NCBI GenBank assembly: GCA_029379385.1
Contig: CM055612.1
Coordinates: 15,190,001-15,254,000 of the forward strand
Length of the DNA stretch: 64,000 nucleotides
Direction: 5' to 3'
Source of the DNA: Quillaja saponaria
Lineage: Eukaryota; Streptophyta; Magnoliopsida; Fabales; Quillajaceae
This document shows positions 1-11,670 of the stretch, piece after piece (the stretch's first letter is position 1; every line of letters starts with the position of its first letter). The notes under the pieces are model-generated. The model had not been told where the DNA came from and searched no databases. It saw only the letters and a program-made list of their open reading frames with translations. The position numbers and the translations under genes were made by a program.

Positions 1-427
1 TTCTTATCCTCACATGGTGTAGGTTCACTCTTGAAAATTAAAGAATAAGTAAAGGTCCCTAACAACTCATAAGCTTTGTCCATACTTAGATCCATAAAAT
101 CTCCACCAGCTATCCTATTAACCAATTATCATGTCCTTTCACTCAAACAATTATAAAATACATAAAGTTGAAGCCATTTTGGTATGACATGATTTGGACA
201 CGTGCTTAGCAAATAATTGAACCTCTCCTAAGCACCTTAGAATGATTCTAAGTTATATTAAGTGAATTATGTGAGGCTGAACAATAAAATGAACCTCACA
301 AAATGAATAATAAAATAAAATTAAAAAGATAATATGAAAACAAAAAGAGTTGAATTAAAATAGGAAATGGTTGGTATTAATATTAACAAGTATAACAATA
401 ACTCCCCTAGCAATGACACCAAAAACT
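1..427 (-). mobile_element. Gypsy-type internal fragment (PBS region and gag piece), cut by the window edge
   Basis: Read on the minus strand, this follows directly after the LTR that ends near 428. A primer-site-like stretch lies at about 402-420, the degenerate equivalent of the TAGCGTAGTTGCCGGGAGG stretch seen at 2975-2993. A decayed gag segment then runs to base 1. The first 250 bases are about 80 percent similar by eye to 2560-2860, which carries the better preserved gag text. Because an internal region follows an LTR that itself follows a polypurine tract, the copies are arranged head to tail (LTR, internal, LTR, internal). No open frame survives here. Confidence 0.6.
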
Positions 428-785
428 TACCGTGGAATCTGCAGCCATCATATTCTTCAAGCAGTGTTTTAGGTGCTGCGATGCCCTGTTTCCAATGCTG
501 TAGCACCCAGAGGGTAGAAATTCGAATTGTCGTGTAATTTGACTTCAAAAGGGCTTCTCTATGCTTTAAACCTTCAACACACAAAAACTAAATTAATATT
601 GACTAGAACTCATATTAAACACCTAAATCCTAGCCTAAAGAAACTAGGACTTAACATCCTAATCTGATAAGGACTTTAACTAGGATTTCAACTAAAACTA
701 AGTAAAAACTAACTAAAAATCTAGAAAATAGCTAAAATAATATAAGTAAGAGGAAATAAAATAAATTTATTTCCAGGAGTTATCA
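428..785 (-). mobile_element. Shortened LTR of the non-autonomous gypsy family
   Basis: On the minus strand the LTR begins TGATAACTCC at 785 and ends near 428 beside the primer-site region. It matches the outer portion of the 1369-bp LTR at 3000-4368 (compare 430-785 with about 4030-4368). It lacks roughly 1 kb corresponding to about 3000-4020, leaving 358 bp. The polypurine tract immediately upstream identifies it as the 3' LTR of the element whose internal region lies at 786-2999. Confidence 0.65.
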
Positions 786-803
786 CAACCCCAAACTTAA
801 AGT
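786..803 (-). other. Polypurine tract of the gypsy element
   Basis: The minus-strand text reads ACTTTAAGTTTGGGGTTG immediately before the LTR start TGATAACTCC. A G-rich purine run abutting a TG LTR start is the normal plus-strand priming site of LTR retrotransposons, and this form is familiar from plant gypsy elements. Confidence 0.65.
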
Positions 804-2398
804 TTTGCTAGTCCTCGTACAAAAGAAAACTACAAGCACAAACAAAAACTAATAGCTAAAGATGCGTTACACTAACATATTGAAATCCCAATATGCTCTT
901 TAAAGCTTCACATGAATTTACTAAATGTCAATCATAAGTATCACTCAAATTTATGATTCAATTTAAAAACAAGTATCAAATTCAAATAGATTTCCAATGT
1001 GTGTGGAATGATCTTTTAACAAAGAGATGCATGCAATCCTGATAAGTTTATGTCTAAGTAAAATCACATTCAGCTTTTAAACCTTTAAGTGTGCTTTTCA
1101 ACTCTCTCTCCACTAATGTAGAAGCCACTAAGTCAAGGATCAATAGGTCTTCGTCAAGCTTGTAATGTAAGCTAAGGTAACTATATGATAAAGGAAATTA
1201 AAAGGGTTAAGTTACCCAAAGCACATAGATCAATCTAGACCCTTGAAAAGCTTTTTCACAACTCACCAACCCCCTTATATTTGGCTATTTATTTTTATCA
1301 CTTTCATCTATATTTTTCTATTTATTTTTTTTTTTCTCTTTTCTTTTTCTTTTGCCTAAGTCTTAACACATCCCCAAACTTAATTTTTTTTATTATGAAT
1401 ATAAGGGTGAGCAAAAGGCACAAACATATGTATTTCTTTATATATAACTTCACCCTTTGCTCCCTAACATAGCTTAATATACCTTAGAATGATCAACATG
1501 CTTAAAAGTAAGGATTCAAAACTAGAATTTTAAAATTAGTTTGGCAAAAATTTTTATAGGTGTCAAAGAAAAGGCAATATAGTCTCAAAGGAGTAACGAA
1601 ATTATACAATAAAACAAAGTAAACTTAAAAAGGCTCAAACGGTCCAAAGATGGCCAAAATCATGTCCCTAACTTAATTTTGTCTAAGATTTTGTCTCAAG
1701 AAAGAATCAAACAAATTATAAGGTTTCTAGATAAATATGAACTTCTTAAAATATAAAAAAGTCTCTAAATAGATAACACAATCCCAAAAAAAAGATCAAA
1801 GTGCATATATAAAAGTGTTGAAATCACATCCTATAATGCTACTAACTCAAAAATTTAACATGAATGTCAAGAGAATGTGAAAATTAAAATATTATCATAG
1901 GATGAGGAATTTCATCATATAAGTATAACATCTTGGCTAACTATTAAACTAAGAAAAACAAGTACACAAATAAAACTCTCCCCTGAACTTATGACAAACA
2001 TTTCCCACAATATTAAAATATGAAAAGGAATAAGGATAGAAATACTCCCTAGCATTTAAGCAAGGTGTAAAAAACACGAATCCTTATTCTTAAACTGTCC
2101 AAGCTTAGTAGGATGTAAAAAATAATGTGCCCAGAAAAAATAAGCAAAACTTAATGAGAAAATTCTCATGATGGTGGAAGAGTTAACCACATGGAATCTT
2201 CATAAATATAAAATTCAGTGGCTAATTTGGGTGGAGGAAGATTTGGCCACATAGGATCTCCATAGTCGTTCTTCTTGGTGGCTAATTTAGACTTAAGAGG
2301 CTATGATTTTTCTTCTATGCTCAAGTCTTGAGTTGCTTCCTCATTATGAGAGTCCCCTTCTATACCTAATTGGGATTCACTAATTTGGTCATTTTGGA

Positions 2399-2860
2399 TT
2401 ACGCATGGATTTCATTTTCTATGACCAAATTATGCTCAATGGGTTGGGTACCATGAATTTTCTCATGTGATTCATCTTCTATGAAGTGAATACATGGTGG
2501 AAAGGAACTTTGTACCGATTCTTGAGATATCTCTATTGGCTCCTCATTTGGTGTAGGCTCATCCTCACATGGTGTAGGTTCACTCTTGAAAATGATTGGA
2601 TAAGCAAAGGTCTCCAACAACTCATAAGCTTTGTCCACACTTAGATCCATGAAGTCTCTACTAGCTAGCCTATTAACCAACTTTTGTGTCATTTCACACA
2701 AGCCATTGTAAAATATCTGGAGTTGAAGCTATTTTGGTAAGGCGTGATATGGACACAAGCTCAACTGATAATTGAACCTCTACCACGCATCTTGGAATGA
2801 TTCCAAGTTATATTAAGTGAAATGTGTGAGATTAAAATATTCAGTATACATCTTTAATGT
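2399..2860 (-). pseudogene. Gag fragment of a gypsy retrotransposon
   Basis: The minus-strand reading before the open part includes ESFQDAW, a stop, then RFNYQLSLCPYHALPK and IFYNGL. These are degenerate forms of the retrotransposon gag core known in plant gypsy elements. An open stretch at 2701-2399 continues with KLVNRLASRDFMDLSVDKAY and then an acidic, proline-rich tail. Stops within the core and the very short distance to the primer site (about 120 bases) show that the amino-terminal half of gag is lost. It is not functional. The similarity is recalled from the family, not searched. Confidence 0.6.
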
Positions 2861-2999
2861 ACCTCACAAAACTAACAATAAAATAAAATTAAAAAGATAA
2901 TATAAAAAATAACAAAAAAATGTTGAAATAAAACTAGAATTGGATGGTATTAATATTAACAAATATAATAATAACCTCCCGGCAACTACGCTAAAAACT

Positions 3000-4368
3000 T
3001 GTAGTGGATTTTACTAACACAAGCGCATGTATCATCCTCAAGTAAGAAAGTGATAAAGTAGAGATCATTTTCACAAGGAGTTTTTCAAATATTATGCTAA
3101 GTACTAAAATTAGCAATTCTAATTTTATTCAAAGGGTTAAGTTTTGGATTGATTATGAACTAATTATAAAGTAAAAGCAAATTAACTCAATGGAGATAAA
3201 TCTAGAATTATAACTTTCCTCAACACTTCACTTGAATTATTATTATCTTGTCTTGCTTAGTTATGGCAAAGAATTATTAATCTAGAGTTTTTAATCAATT
3301 ATAAGCATATTATTCTGTCTTATAATAATATCTCAATTAATCAATTCACTATATTCCTTTATGAATTACATTAACCAAGACTCATTAAGTTTGGACCTAA
3401 ATTGGCTACACAAGGCATACAAGTATATTTCTATCCTATACACAAATTAAACTCAACAATATGTATTGAATTCAATTCAATTAAGTGCTAATTCATTCAA
3501 GGCGAACCTAACTTACTTTTCCAAGTTTGTTTCCAAATTCAATCTAAATTATGGTCAATCAATTAGAAGCATTAAGCATAAAATGAACTAAATAAATCAT
3601 ATGACAAAACCTAAGCAATCTAAAAACAATATAATATCAAGCTACATGTTGAGTTGTAGTTGCAAATCTAGAGAGAAAACTACTCTATGCTAGTTAATAT
3701 AAATATGGTTTCAACAATAATAAACATCAGATAATACAATAAAAGGAAAGAAGGAGTAGAAATTAGGAAGGTCATGAAGGTTGTCAATCTTCAAGCTACA
3801 ACGATCCTTACTCTTCTTGCTTCCTTTCACCCTTGACAAGCTCTAAAACTCTAGAAAAACTTTGCTCACTTATGTTTTATGAATCTCCAAGTCATTCCCC
3901 TTTAAATAGGCTTCAAAACCCTTAATTTGAGTCCAATTCGGATTGTTTATCTAGACGGTGCTAACTTTCTGGTGCTATGACATCCAAAGGGACTTGAAAT
4001 TCACTATAGCAGGAGACATGGAATCAAGCAAGGCACTACGGTTGCTGCTAGCATATTCTTCAGGCAGTGTTTGGGTGCTACGATGCCCACCCGACGAGTA
4101 GAAATCTGAATTCCCTTGTAATTTGACTCCAAAAAGGACTTCTTTATGCTTTAAACCTTTAAAATACACAAACTAAATTAATATTGATTAGAACTCATAT
4201 TAAACACCAATACTTGAGCCCAAATCAACTAAGACTCAATATTCTAATACGATAAGGACTTTAACTAGGATTTCAACTAAAACTCAGCAAAAATCAACTA
4301 AAACTCTAAAACATAGCTAAAATAATGAGTAAAAGGACGTAAAATAAGTATATTTCCAAGAGCTATCA
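3000..4368 (-). mobile_element. Full-length LTR (1369 bp) of the non-autonomous gypsy family
   Basis: On the minus strand the LTR starts TGATAGCTCTTGG at 4368 and ends CCACTACA at 3000, directly before the primer-site-like stretch at 2993-2975. It is the 5' LTR of the element. An independent copy at 8381-9734 on the opposite strand shares the start, the length (1354 bp) and the end region, which fixes the ends with some confidence. An open stretch at 4169-3975 inside it is not a gene. Confidence 0.7.
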
Positions 4369-5598
4369 TACATATAGGACGTGGCTAGGGATTAGGGTTA
4401 TAATCCTTCCATGTTTACGATTTCATTTAAACCTAAAACCTAAATCCTAAGGTCCAAAGCTCATTTAGTAATCCATAATCCTATTATGATTTATTATAGG
4501 CCTTTTAACTCCTAGTAGCCTATCCAAATAGGATTCTAAATACAATTTGGATTCCTATTAGACCTTTTCTTGACTTTCAAGAAAACAAGTCTTGTTATAT
4601 ATGTATAGGTAAAAAATTACCTTTTTACCCTTATGTGCTTGGAACTTAACTATTAATTCCAAGACTCCATTAATTCTTCTGGGTTTTTAACCAAAGTCAA
4701 TTAAAGTGTGTAACCCAATATCATTTATCAAACCTTTTGGTGCTTGATCACTGTGTAGGTCAATCATTTCATCAATCATATTCTAAGTTAAACATAGGGT
4801 ATGGATTCTAGTGTCAACCTTATTTTTGACTAAATCTATTAGTACTTGAAACCAAGCTTACTTTTTGTTCCTTAAAAAGATTCAAGAAAAAACTTTTCTT
4901 AATCTCATTAGCTTAGCTAAGATTCCAAGATCAAGATATATTAAGAGGCCATGAGATATTCGTCCTCTTTACTGAGGATAATGAATTACTTGTCTATCAT
5001 TCATCTTCCTTCATATGCTTCGCTGCATGTCCAATTATCACCCATGTATTATACATATTACAAGATAAGGGGAATGACATAAAAACATATAGATTCACAA
5101 ATAAGGTAATAAGATGATCTCAAGTCAAAGGATTACTTACACCATTAACACTTTGAGAACTTCCATTAACACGTGAGTAAAGGCTCCACATGGTTTCACG
5201 TGTTGGGTTAATTTAGTGTACTTGTTCAACTAACAAGGATACATATATTTGTCTCAACATCACTATGCTTATAGTTTATGAGATCGCTACTCTCTTTATA
5301 AGAGAATGGCTTAACATATGCTAGTCTCAAAGAATTATCAATATCCCTATTCTTGATGATTCATTGACTATGAATACTTTTAAAGTACTACTTTATGTAT
5401 GTCATATCTCACAATTATGATCAACATTATAATTATGCATACACAATATTTATTCTTGGGACTTTATAAATGGTTATACTAAATCTCTTTTAAACAAAAT
5501 TATAAATAAAGCCTAATAAATATTATTACATACATTAAATACAAATAAAGTGTCATTACAACCAACCATTGATTGACTCTTGGACAATAATACTAACA
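4369..5598 (-). mobile_element. Ty1/copia-type LTR, probably truncated
   Basis: Minus-strand text starts TGTTAGTATTATTGTCCAAG at 5598. I recognise the general pattern, a repeat beginning TGTTAG..TTGTCC, as a common plant copia-type LTR. The left end abuts the gypsy LTR start at 4368, so the 3' end is probably broken by that insertion. On the right, 5599-5614 looks like the last bases of a gypsy LTR, suggesting this copia LTR landed in the 5' LTR of the gypsy element that follows. No gene is visible. Confidence 0.45.
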
Positions 5599-5614
5599 CC
5601 CATGAGAGGATAGT

Positions 5615-5626
5615 TGGTATCAGAGT
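5615..5626 (+). other. Primer binding site (initiator tRNA-Met type)
   Basis: TGGTATCAGAGT matches the usual plant LTR-retrotransposon primer site TGGTATCAGAGC at 11 of 12 positions and sits at the start of the internal region. A second similar stretch, TTGGTATCAAAG, follows near 5684. Confidence 0.75.
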
Positions 5627-5699
5627 GGTGACCAAAATGCTACATCAACGTCTTTGTGTGCTAGCAGAGTTGGCCCATGATAGTTGGTATCAAAGTCAC

Positions 5700-6858
5700 T
5701 CAGGAACTAGTCATAATGAAGAACATGAAAAATCAACAGAAGTTTGATTAGATCGACTCGCAATTAGGTTAGTTGTCAAAAGTGTCCAACTCTATAGTAG
5801 AGACATGGGCTATGTTGAGTGAGTATAACATTTCCAATTAGATTGAAAGGGTGACTACCCATGAAAGCTTAGTCAACTGTGTGCAGGCACTTGAGAGGAG
5901 CAAAGGAGTCCAAGGTATAGGTGACGTTGCAACTGGACTCGAGCAGGGAGTAGGTGGCATCGACCAGCCCAAAAACTACTAGAGGGCACCGTCAACACCA
6001 AGCATGATGATCTTTTGGATGAAATATGAAAGATGAACTCGGTAAGCTGAACACAAAAGTCAACCTAACCATGAGAGCGATGGTAATAACAACCCCAACC
6101 CGTATGCTAAGGCTGTGGGATAATGTCAGATGAAAGTTCTTGAGCCTAGGGCCAATGGAAAGGTACATGACACTAATGAATTAGAAATATTTTTTATTTG
6201 ATATAGGGCAATACTTCCAAGCAACGAGAATGGATTCAGAAGAAGAAAATGTGACAATGACTACTAAGTACCTTTCTAGGGATGCGAAGCTCTGGTAGAG
6301 GAAAAAAAGTATGTCAGTATACAAGATGTAAGTGTGTGATTAACACTTGGACCATTTGAGGGATGAAATGAAGGCCTAATTTTTTTTCCCAAAAATGTCA
6401 AGTACATTACTCATATCAACTTAAGAGAACTGGAATTAAAGGGGACCATCTATGAGTACATGAAGAGCATTGTTGGGCTAATGTTAGACATTTGTGACAT
6501 GTCAGGGAATGGTAAGATGTTTAATTTCCTTGAATGGCTAAAGTTAAGGCTAATGGTCAAACTTCAATGATAACAGGTTTAGGATTTGGCTATAGCTTAG
6601 GACAGCCGAGCGCTTAACAAACTATGCTGGTAAGAGCTCTGCTAGTAAAAAAACCATAACAATCATCTAGCAGAGACAGGGGTAGATAGTTTGGAAAGCT
6701 GAGAAAGAGTACGAGTGAGGGAGGGAATCAAATGATACCTTCTTACCCCGCTAATAGTGTACAATCGGGTGGGTATCTACCATAAGTTCCAAGCACAGGA
6801 TAGTCTCTTGTGTACTGTGCAATGGACTGCATAATGTCCACAAAGAACTGCACTTAAT
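5700..6858 (+). pseudogene. Gypsy gag remnant with damaged zinc knuckle
   Basis: Broken plus-strand frames contain gag text such as QYFQATRMDSEE and KYLSRDAKLW (about 6210-6300), the conserved core of chromovirus gag. A CCHC-type knuckle begins at 6809 as CVLCNGLHNVHKE. Its first two cysteines and the histidine are present, but the final cysteine position holds glutamate. Multiple stops exclude function. Confidence 0.7.
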
Positions 6859-6861
6859 GCT

Positions 6862-7560
6862 TTGCAAGTTTCAATGCGTAAACACCCTAAAACTCAAGTT
6901 AATGTGGATAAGGATGTTTTTTATGATGATCAGCCCAGGATAGGGGCATTGTGGTTCATTCGAGCACTCAAGAAGCATGTTAAGATTTCTAAGAAAAGCA
7001 TGAACAAGGGTCTTTCGTTTATGAAGGGCCAACTTGTTAAGAAGCCGGCAACAAGTATCATGCTAGATGTTAGGGTTACCCACAACTTTGTTTTTTAGCC
7101 TAAAGCCAGAAAGTTGAGCCAGAAGTTAGAGAATGACTTAAGACAGATGAAAGCCATAAAGTCTAAATCTTGTCTACTACAAGACAAGCGAAGTAAGTCT
7201 CTGTAAAGCTTAGGACTTGTAAGGGTCGCCTTGATATTGTGGTGGCCAAGATTGATGATTTTGATGTAGTTCTCGAGATAGAGTCAATGCTTACCCGTAA
7301 AGAAATTCTAATCCATGTTGCTAGCTCAGTTATGATAATAGGAGAGCAATCGGCCATTGTACAAACCATGATCAAACAAATTAGTAAGACCGAGCTCTTA
7401 TCGGCCCTACAGTACAAGAAGGTGTGAAGCGATATGAGCATACTTTCATGGGGTACCATTATTACTGAGGATCGGGAGGATGTAAAGCAATTGCCACCAG
7501 AAAATAGGGAGTTTTGAAACAATATAGTCATGCCCAACAAGCTTCTATAAATCTTATCAC
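6862..7560 (+). pseudogene. Gypsy aspartic protease remnant
   Basis: An open stretch at 6862-7098 contains IMLDVRVTHNFVF where active relatives have a D-S-G-A-T-H-N-F catalytic motif. The serine, glycine and alanine of the catalytic loop are replaced here. Downstream, FDVVLEIESML (about 7260-7292) matches the conserved region after the protease core with its glycine lost. Non-functional. Confidence 0.65.
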
Positions 7561-7599
7561 CGCGCAGGGTAATTGATCACGAGATTGAGTTAGTTACAT

Positions 7600-8380
7600 G
7601 ATGACAACACTCGAGTGGGTTGAGCTCAATAACAACTGAATGAATTGTTAGAGTTAGGATTCATAAGGCCTTCAAAGGCATTGTTTGGAGTACAAGTTCT
7701 ATTTCAGAAGAAGCAGGGTGAGAGCCTGCGAATGCATGTAGATTATAAGGTGCTTAATAAGCTCACAACACCGAATAGTTATCCTACACTGCTTATCGCT
7801 TATCTTTTTCACCAACTAATTGGTGCCCGGAACATCACCAAGATGGATTTTAGATCTGGTTACTATCAAGTTTACATTGATACGGGAGATAAGCTAAAAA
7901 TGTCGTGTGTCACTTGATATGATGCATTCAAGTTCCTGGTAATGCTATTTGGGTTACGAATGCACCAACCACATTTTGCACTCTCATGAACCTGGTTTTT
8001 CGTGGGCACTTAAACAAGTTTGTCATGTTTTACTTGGATGACTTTGTGATTTATAGCTCAACTCTAGAAGATCACAAGAAGCACTTGCAGCTAGTTTTCA
8101 ACAGGGTGAGAGAGAATCAATTAGTTGTGAAGAGGGAAATTTTTTATGCAAAAACAGATCAAGTTTCATGACCACATTATTAAGTGTGGTCATATCTGAA
8201 TGGACTTAGATAGAGTGAGGGCTATCCAAGAGTGGAAAATTCCCACAAGCATGATTAAACTGAGCTTTTTTCTTAGTTTAGCAAACTACTATAGGTAGTT
8301 TATTGAAAGCTATTCAAGGAGAGCTGCGCCTTTAACAGAATTATTAAAGAATAACACATTTTTGCATTGAATGAACCATG
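7600..8380 (+). pseudogene. Gypsy reverse transcriptase fragment
   Basis: Two open stretches (7645-7917 and 7986-8171) in different frames carry typical reverse-transcriptase text: GFIRPSKALFG, LFQKKQGESLRMHVDYKVLN, RSGYYQVYIDTGDK and the catalytic box FYLDDFVIYSS. The YLDD box is intact, but a stop and frameshift at about 7917-7985 separate the motifs. The text continues towards YRXFIESYSRRAAPLTELL near 8340 and is cut at 8380 by the solo LTR. Confidence 0.85.
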
Positions 8381-9734
8381 TAATAACTCTTAGAAATAGA
8401 GTTATTTTGCATTCTTTTACTCAAATTAATTTAGCTATGTTCTAGAGTTTTAGTTGGTTTTTGCTTAATTTTAGTTGAATTCTTAGTTTAGTCCTATTAG
8501 GATGTTGATTCCTAGTTGTTTTAGGATTAGGATTTAGGTGTTTTATGGGAATTCTAACTTATGTTAACTTAGTTTTTGTGCTTTGAAGGTCTAATACAAG
8601 AAAGAGTTATGAAAAGGTCAAACTAGAAGCTAAATCACTCAAAACGCGTCAAACAAGGAGAGCTGCCCAGGAGGCTGGCACCAAGATGAGCCCAAGTTGG
8701 TGTTGCAGTGCCAGAAAGCTAGAATAGCGGTGCCATGCCCACTACAAAGGCCCAATTTCATCAATTTTTGAAACTGTGGCACTGGTAATATTCCTAGTCC
8801 AAATTAAAGTGAAATATAGGGTTTTATGCCTATAAAAGGAAGACTAGCTTGAGGACTTTGAAAACACAAGTTAGCAAAGATTTTCTAGAGTTTTAGAGCT
8901 TGCTAAGGGTGCAAGGAAGCAAGAGGAGCAAGGATCATTGAAGCTTGAAGACCGACAACCTTCATAATTTTCTCAATTTCTACTCCTTCTTTACTTTCAT
9001 GTATTCTTTGATGTTTATTATTGTTGAAACCATTTTTACACTAAGTGGCATGGAGTAGTTTCCTTTCTAGAATTGTAACTAGAACTTAACATGTAGCTTG
9101 ATATTATGTTATGTATGGATTAGTTAGGTTTTGGCATATGATTTATTTAGTTAATTCTATGCTTAATGCTTCTAATTGATTGACCATCTTTTAGATTGAA
9201 TTAGGAAACTTACTTGGAAAAGTAAGTTTGAATAGCCTTGAATGAATTAGCAGTTGATTGAATTCAACACATACTGTTGAGTTTGATTTATGAATAGAAT
9301 AGGAATATACCTATATGCCTTGTGTAGCCAAATTAGATCTAATCTTAATCACTGGTTTAATTTAATTCACTTAGGAATGTAGAGAATTTATTAATTGAGA
9401 TATTATAAGACATAAGAATATGACTATAATTGATTAAAAACCCTATATTAATAATTCTTTGTTATAACTAAGCAAGACCAGATAATATAATTCATGTGAA
9501 GTGTTAAGGGAAGTTGTAGTTCTAGGTTTATCTCCGGTTTATTCTTGTGTTAATTTTCTTTTGATTTATAATTTATTCTTAATCTATCCAAAATTCAATC
9601 GTTTGAATAAGATTGGAATTGCTAATTTTAATACTTAGAATAATATTTGAAAAACTCCTTGTGAGAACGATCTCTACTTATCACTTTATTACTTGAGGAA
9701 GATATGTGTGGTTGCGTTTGTAAAATCCGTGTCA
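8381..9734 (+). mobile_element. Solo LTR (1354 bp) with 5-bp target duplication
   Basis: The insertion is flanked by CCATG at 8376-8380 and again at 9735-9739. It starts TAATAACTCTTAG (TG start changed to TA) and ends CCGTGTCA. It resembles the 1369-bp LTR at 3000-4368 in opposite orientation: both share the outer sequence, the intermediate box about gag-less promoter and leader, and the end near GTAAAATCC. No internal region remains, so it is a solo LTR left by recombination between two LTRs. It splits the reverse transcriptase from the RNase H of the host gypsy element. Confidence 0.85.
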
Positions 9735-9739
9735 CCATG

Positions 9740-10270
9740 CTAAGTTGAATTCAAAGACTTGAAGCTGACTATGATTAGTGATCATGTTTTAGCCTTTTTT
9801 GATATCTTGAAGCCTTTCGATGTACAGATATGCATCTAATTATGCTCTTGGGAGAGTCTTGCTTCAAGAGAACCTTCCAATAGCTTATGAGAGTCATTAG
9901 TTATCACAAGCTGGGCGAAGATATACCACTCAACAGAAAGATATGCTTACTATTATTCATTGTTTGTAGGTGTGGAGGCACTACTTATTAGGGTCAAAGT
10001 TCATTATGAAGACTAAAAACATTATTATTAGTCATTTCTTTACATAACCAAAGTTGACACCAAAGCAAGGATGTTGGCATGAATTTCTAGATAAGTTTGA
10101 CTTTGAATTTAAGCACAAGGCTGGGAAAGTAATCAAGCAGCTGATGCCTTTAGTCGAAATGTTGAACTTGTGATGATGACCTACGAAGTGCACATGTCGA
10201 CTAGTCGTGTTGTTACTATGATGCATGAGTGCATTCAAGAGAACTTGCATAAGAATCAAGCTTTTAAACC
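9740..10270 (+). pseudogene. Gypsy RNase H remnant
   Basis: Read across frames, the plus strand retains the order expected at the end of the polymerase: a region near 9880-9960 corresponding to the tethered RNase H, then text resembling the conserved AEF/KP-G..N.ADALSR block as AQGWESNQAADAFSRNVEL at about 10110-10165. Stops occur throughout. The open minus-strand stretch at 10259-10032 is only its shadow. Confidence 0.6.
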
Positions 10271-10289
10271 ATCATAAACCTAGCCAAAG

Positions 10290-11345
10290 AAGGGAAGACT
10301 CATTAGTTTTGGATGGAGGATGGACTACTGATAGCAAAGGGAAGTCGATTGTTCATTCCAAAGCACCCTACCTATGAATGGCACTTATGAGGGAGTGCCA
10401 TGACACTTTGTAAGCCGGTCATCTGGGTTGGTGGAGAATTTATGCCCTTCTAAAACAGGGGTATTACTAGCCTTAAATGAGAAAGGATACAGTGAACTAC
10501 TCCAAAACGTGTCTTATTTTCCAATAAGACAAAGTGGAGCATAAGAAAATTGTATGGCTACTAGAGTTGTTGATAATGCCAACTAGTCCATGGGAAAGTG
10601 TATCTCTTGACTTCATCACCAGTCTCTTAAGGATAGGGGGATTTGTCTACTATCTTAGTGCTAGTTGATTAGTTTTTAAAATATGTCACTTTCATCCTGG
10701 CACCAAAATATTGCTCTGCAGAAGACATAACATAATTGTTCTATAAATATGTCCTCAAATATTCGGGTGTGCCCATGAATATTGTTAGTGATCGAGATAG
10801 ATGGTTCAAAGGGACTTTCTTGTCCGAATTATTCAACCTACTTAGTTCACAACTCAACATCGCCTCTAAGTATCATCCACAAACTGATGACCAGACAAAG
10901 AGATTTAATGGTATTCGAAGAATACTTGTGCCATATTGCCAGTGCTAACCATATAAATTGGCCAACACTACTTAATGTTGCTCAGTTTTGCTTTAATGCC
11001 TAAAAGAGTTCTGCAACTATCAAGAGTCCTTTTGAGAATGTTATAGGTCAGTAGTCGCTCTTATCCCATACACTTGATGGGGATTATACAAGAAAGAGTT
11101 CCAAAGTATACCATTTTACTAAAGATTGGAAGCATAACCAAAATGCTTATAGCAAATGAAGAAATGGGCATATAAGGGACGTCGACAACTAGAGTTTCAA
11201 GTTTGAGATCTTGTATTGGTCTAGCACACACAAAAACAGCTAAAGGGGCTGAAGGAGTAGGATCACATACTTATCCATAAGTATGAAGGTCCACTTCCAA
11301 TTATTTCCAAGGTTAGGAAAGTAGCTTACAAGATTGGTGTTCTAC
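10290..11345 (+). pseudogene. Gypsy integrase remnant
   Basis: Includes the H2C2-type zinc region (HDTL.AGHLGWWRIYALLKQ near 10400), a CLIFQQDKVEHKK stretch (about 10510), PWESVSLDFITSLL (catalytic core, about 10590), and VSDRDRWFKGTFLSELF (about 10784-10835). Further core text (FNLLSSQLNIASKYHPQTDD, about 10829-10888) follows. Two overlapping frames at 10736-10948 and 10782-11003 continue each other, marking a frameshift near 10900. Non-functional. Confidence 0.8.
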
Positions 11346-11668
11346 ACTGGATGAAGATACAACCAAAGATTCATGTTTTTAACTTGAAGCCATATCATCC
11401 TGATCTAGAAGATCCAGCACGCAACCAGTCAAACAAGCTAGTAGTCAACCTCAAGAAGCCACCATTAAGAGTTGTTAAGGAGATTCTAGCCGAAAGAAGT
11501 GTGATCATTAGACCGCACCCATACCTAGAGTTCTAAGTCAAGTGAAAAGGTCTTAAAGCTAAAGAAATCAACTAGGAGAAAGATGAAGATTTGTCTGAGT
11601 TCAAGAAAAATATTAAAGACATTTAACTTGTTAAGGCAATGAGGACGTCGACCAATTAAGTGGGGGAG
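11345..11668 (+). pseudogene. Gypsy carboxy-terminal chromodomain remnant
   Basis: The open stretch 11351-11536 reads through FNLKPYHPDLEDPARNQSNK and ends with RVVKEILAERSVIIRP. After one stop, VKWKGLKAKEIN and EKDEDLSEFKKNIKDI follow. The V-K-W-K-G-L box with the upstream V-K-E-I-L-A-E-R strand is the chromodomain found at the end of plant chromovirus polyproteins. Three in-frame stops are visible. Confidence 0.8.
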
Positions 11669-11670
11669 AA

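Larger units (their letters stand above)
786..2999 (-). mobile_element. Internal region of a non-autonomous gypsy element
   Basis: About 2.2 kb lies between a polypurine tract (786-803) and a primer-site-like stretch (2975-2993, minus strand TAGCGTAGTTGCCGGGAGG). The latter resembles the tRNA-Asp-type primer region of plant Athila/Tat elements. Only a gag remnant is visible; protease, reverse transcriptase and integrase motifs are absent. The remainder is AT-rich with T runs near 1320-1395. The compact size and missing pol suggest a non-autonomous derivative. Confidence 0.6.

Noticed and set aside
1281..1472. 63-codon plus-strand open frame
   Set aside because: A phenylalanine-rich product of a T tract inside a minus-strand gypsy interior.
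7163..7540. 125-codon minus-strand open frame
   Set aside because: It is antisense to the gypsy protease region and has no family features.
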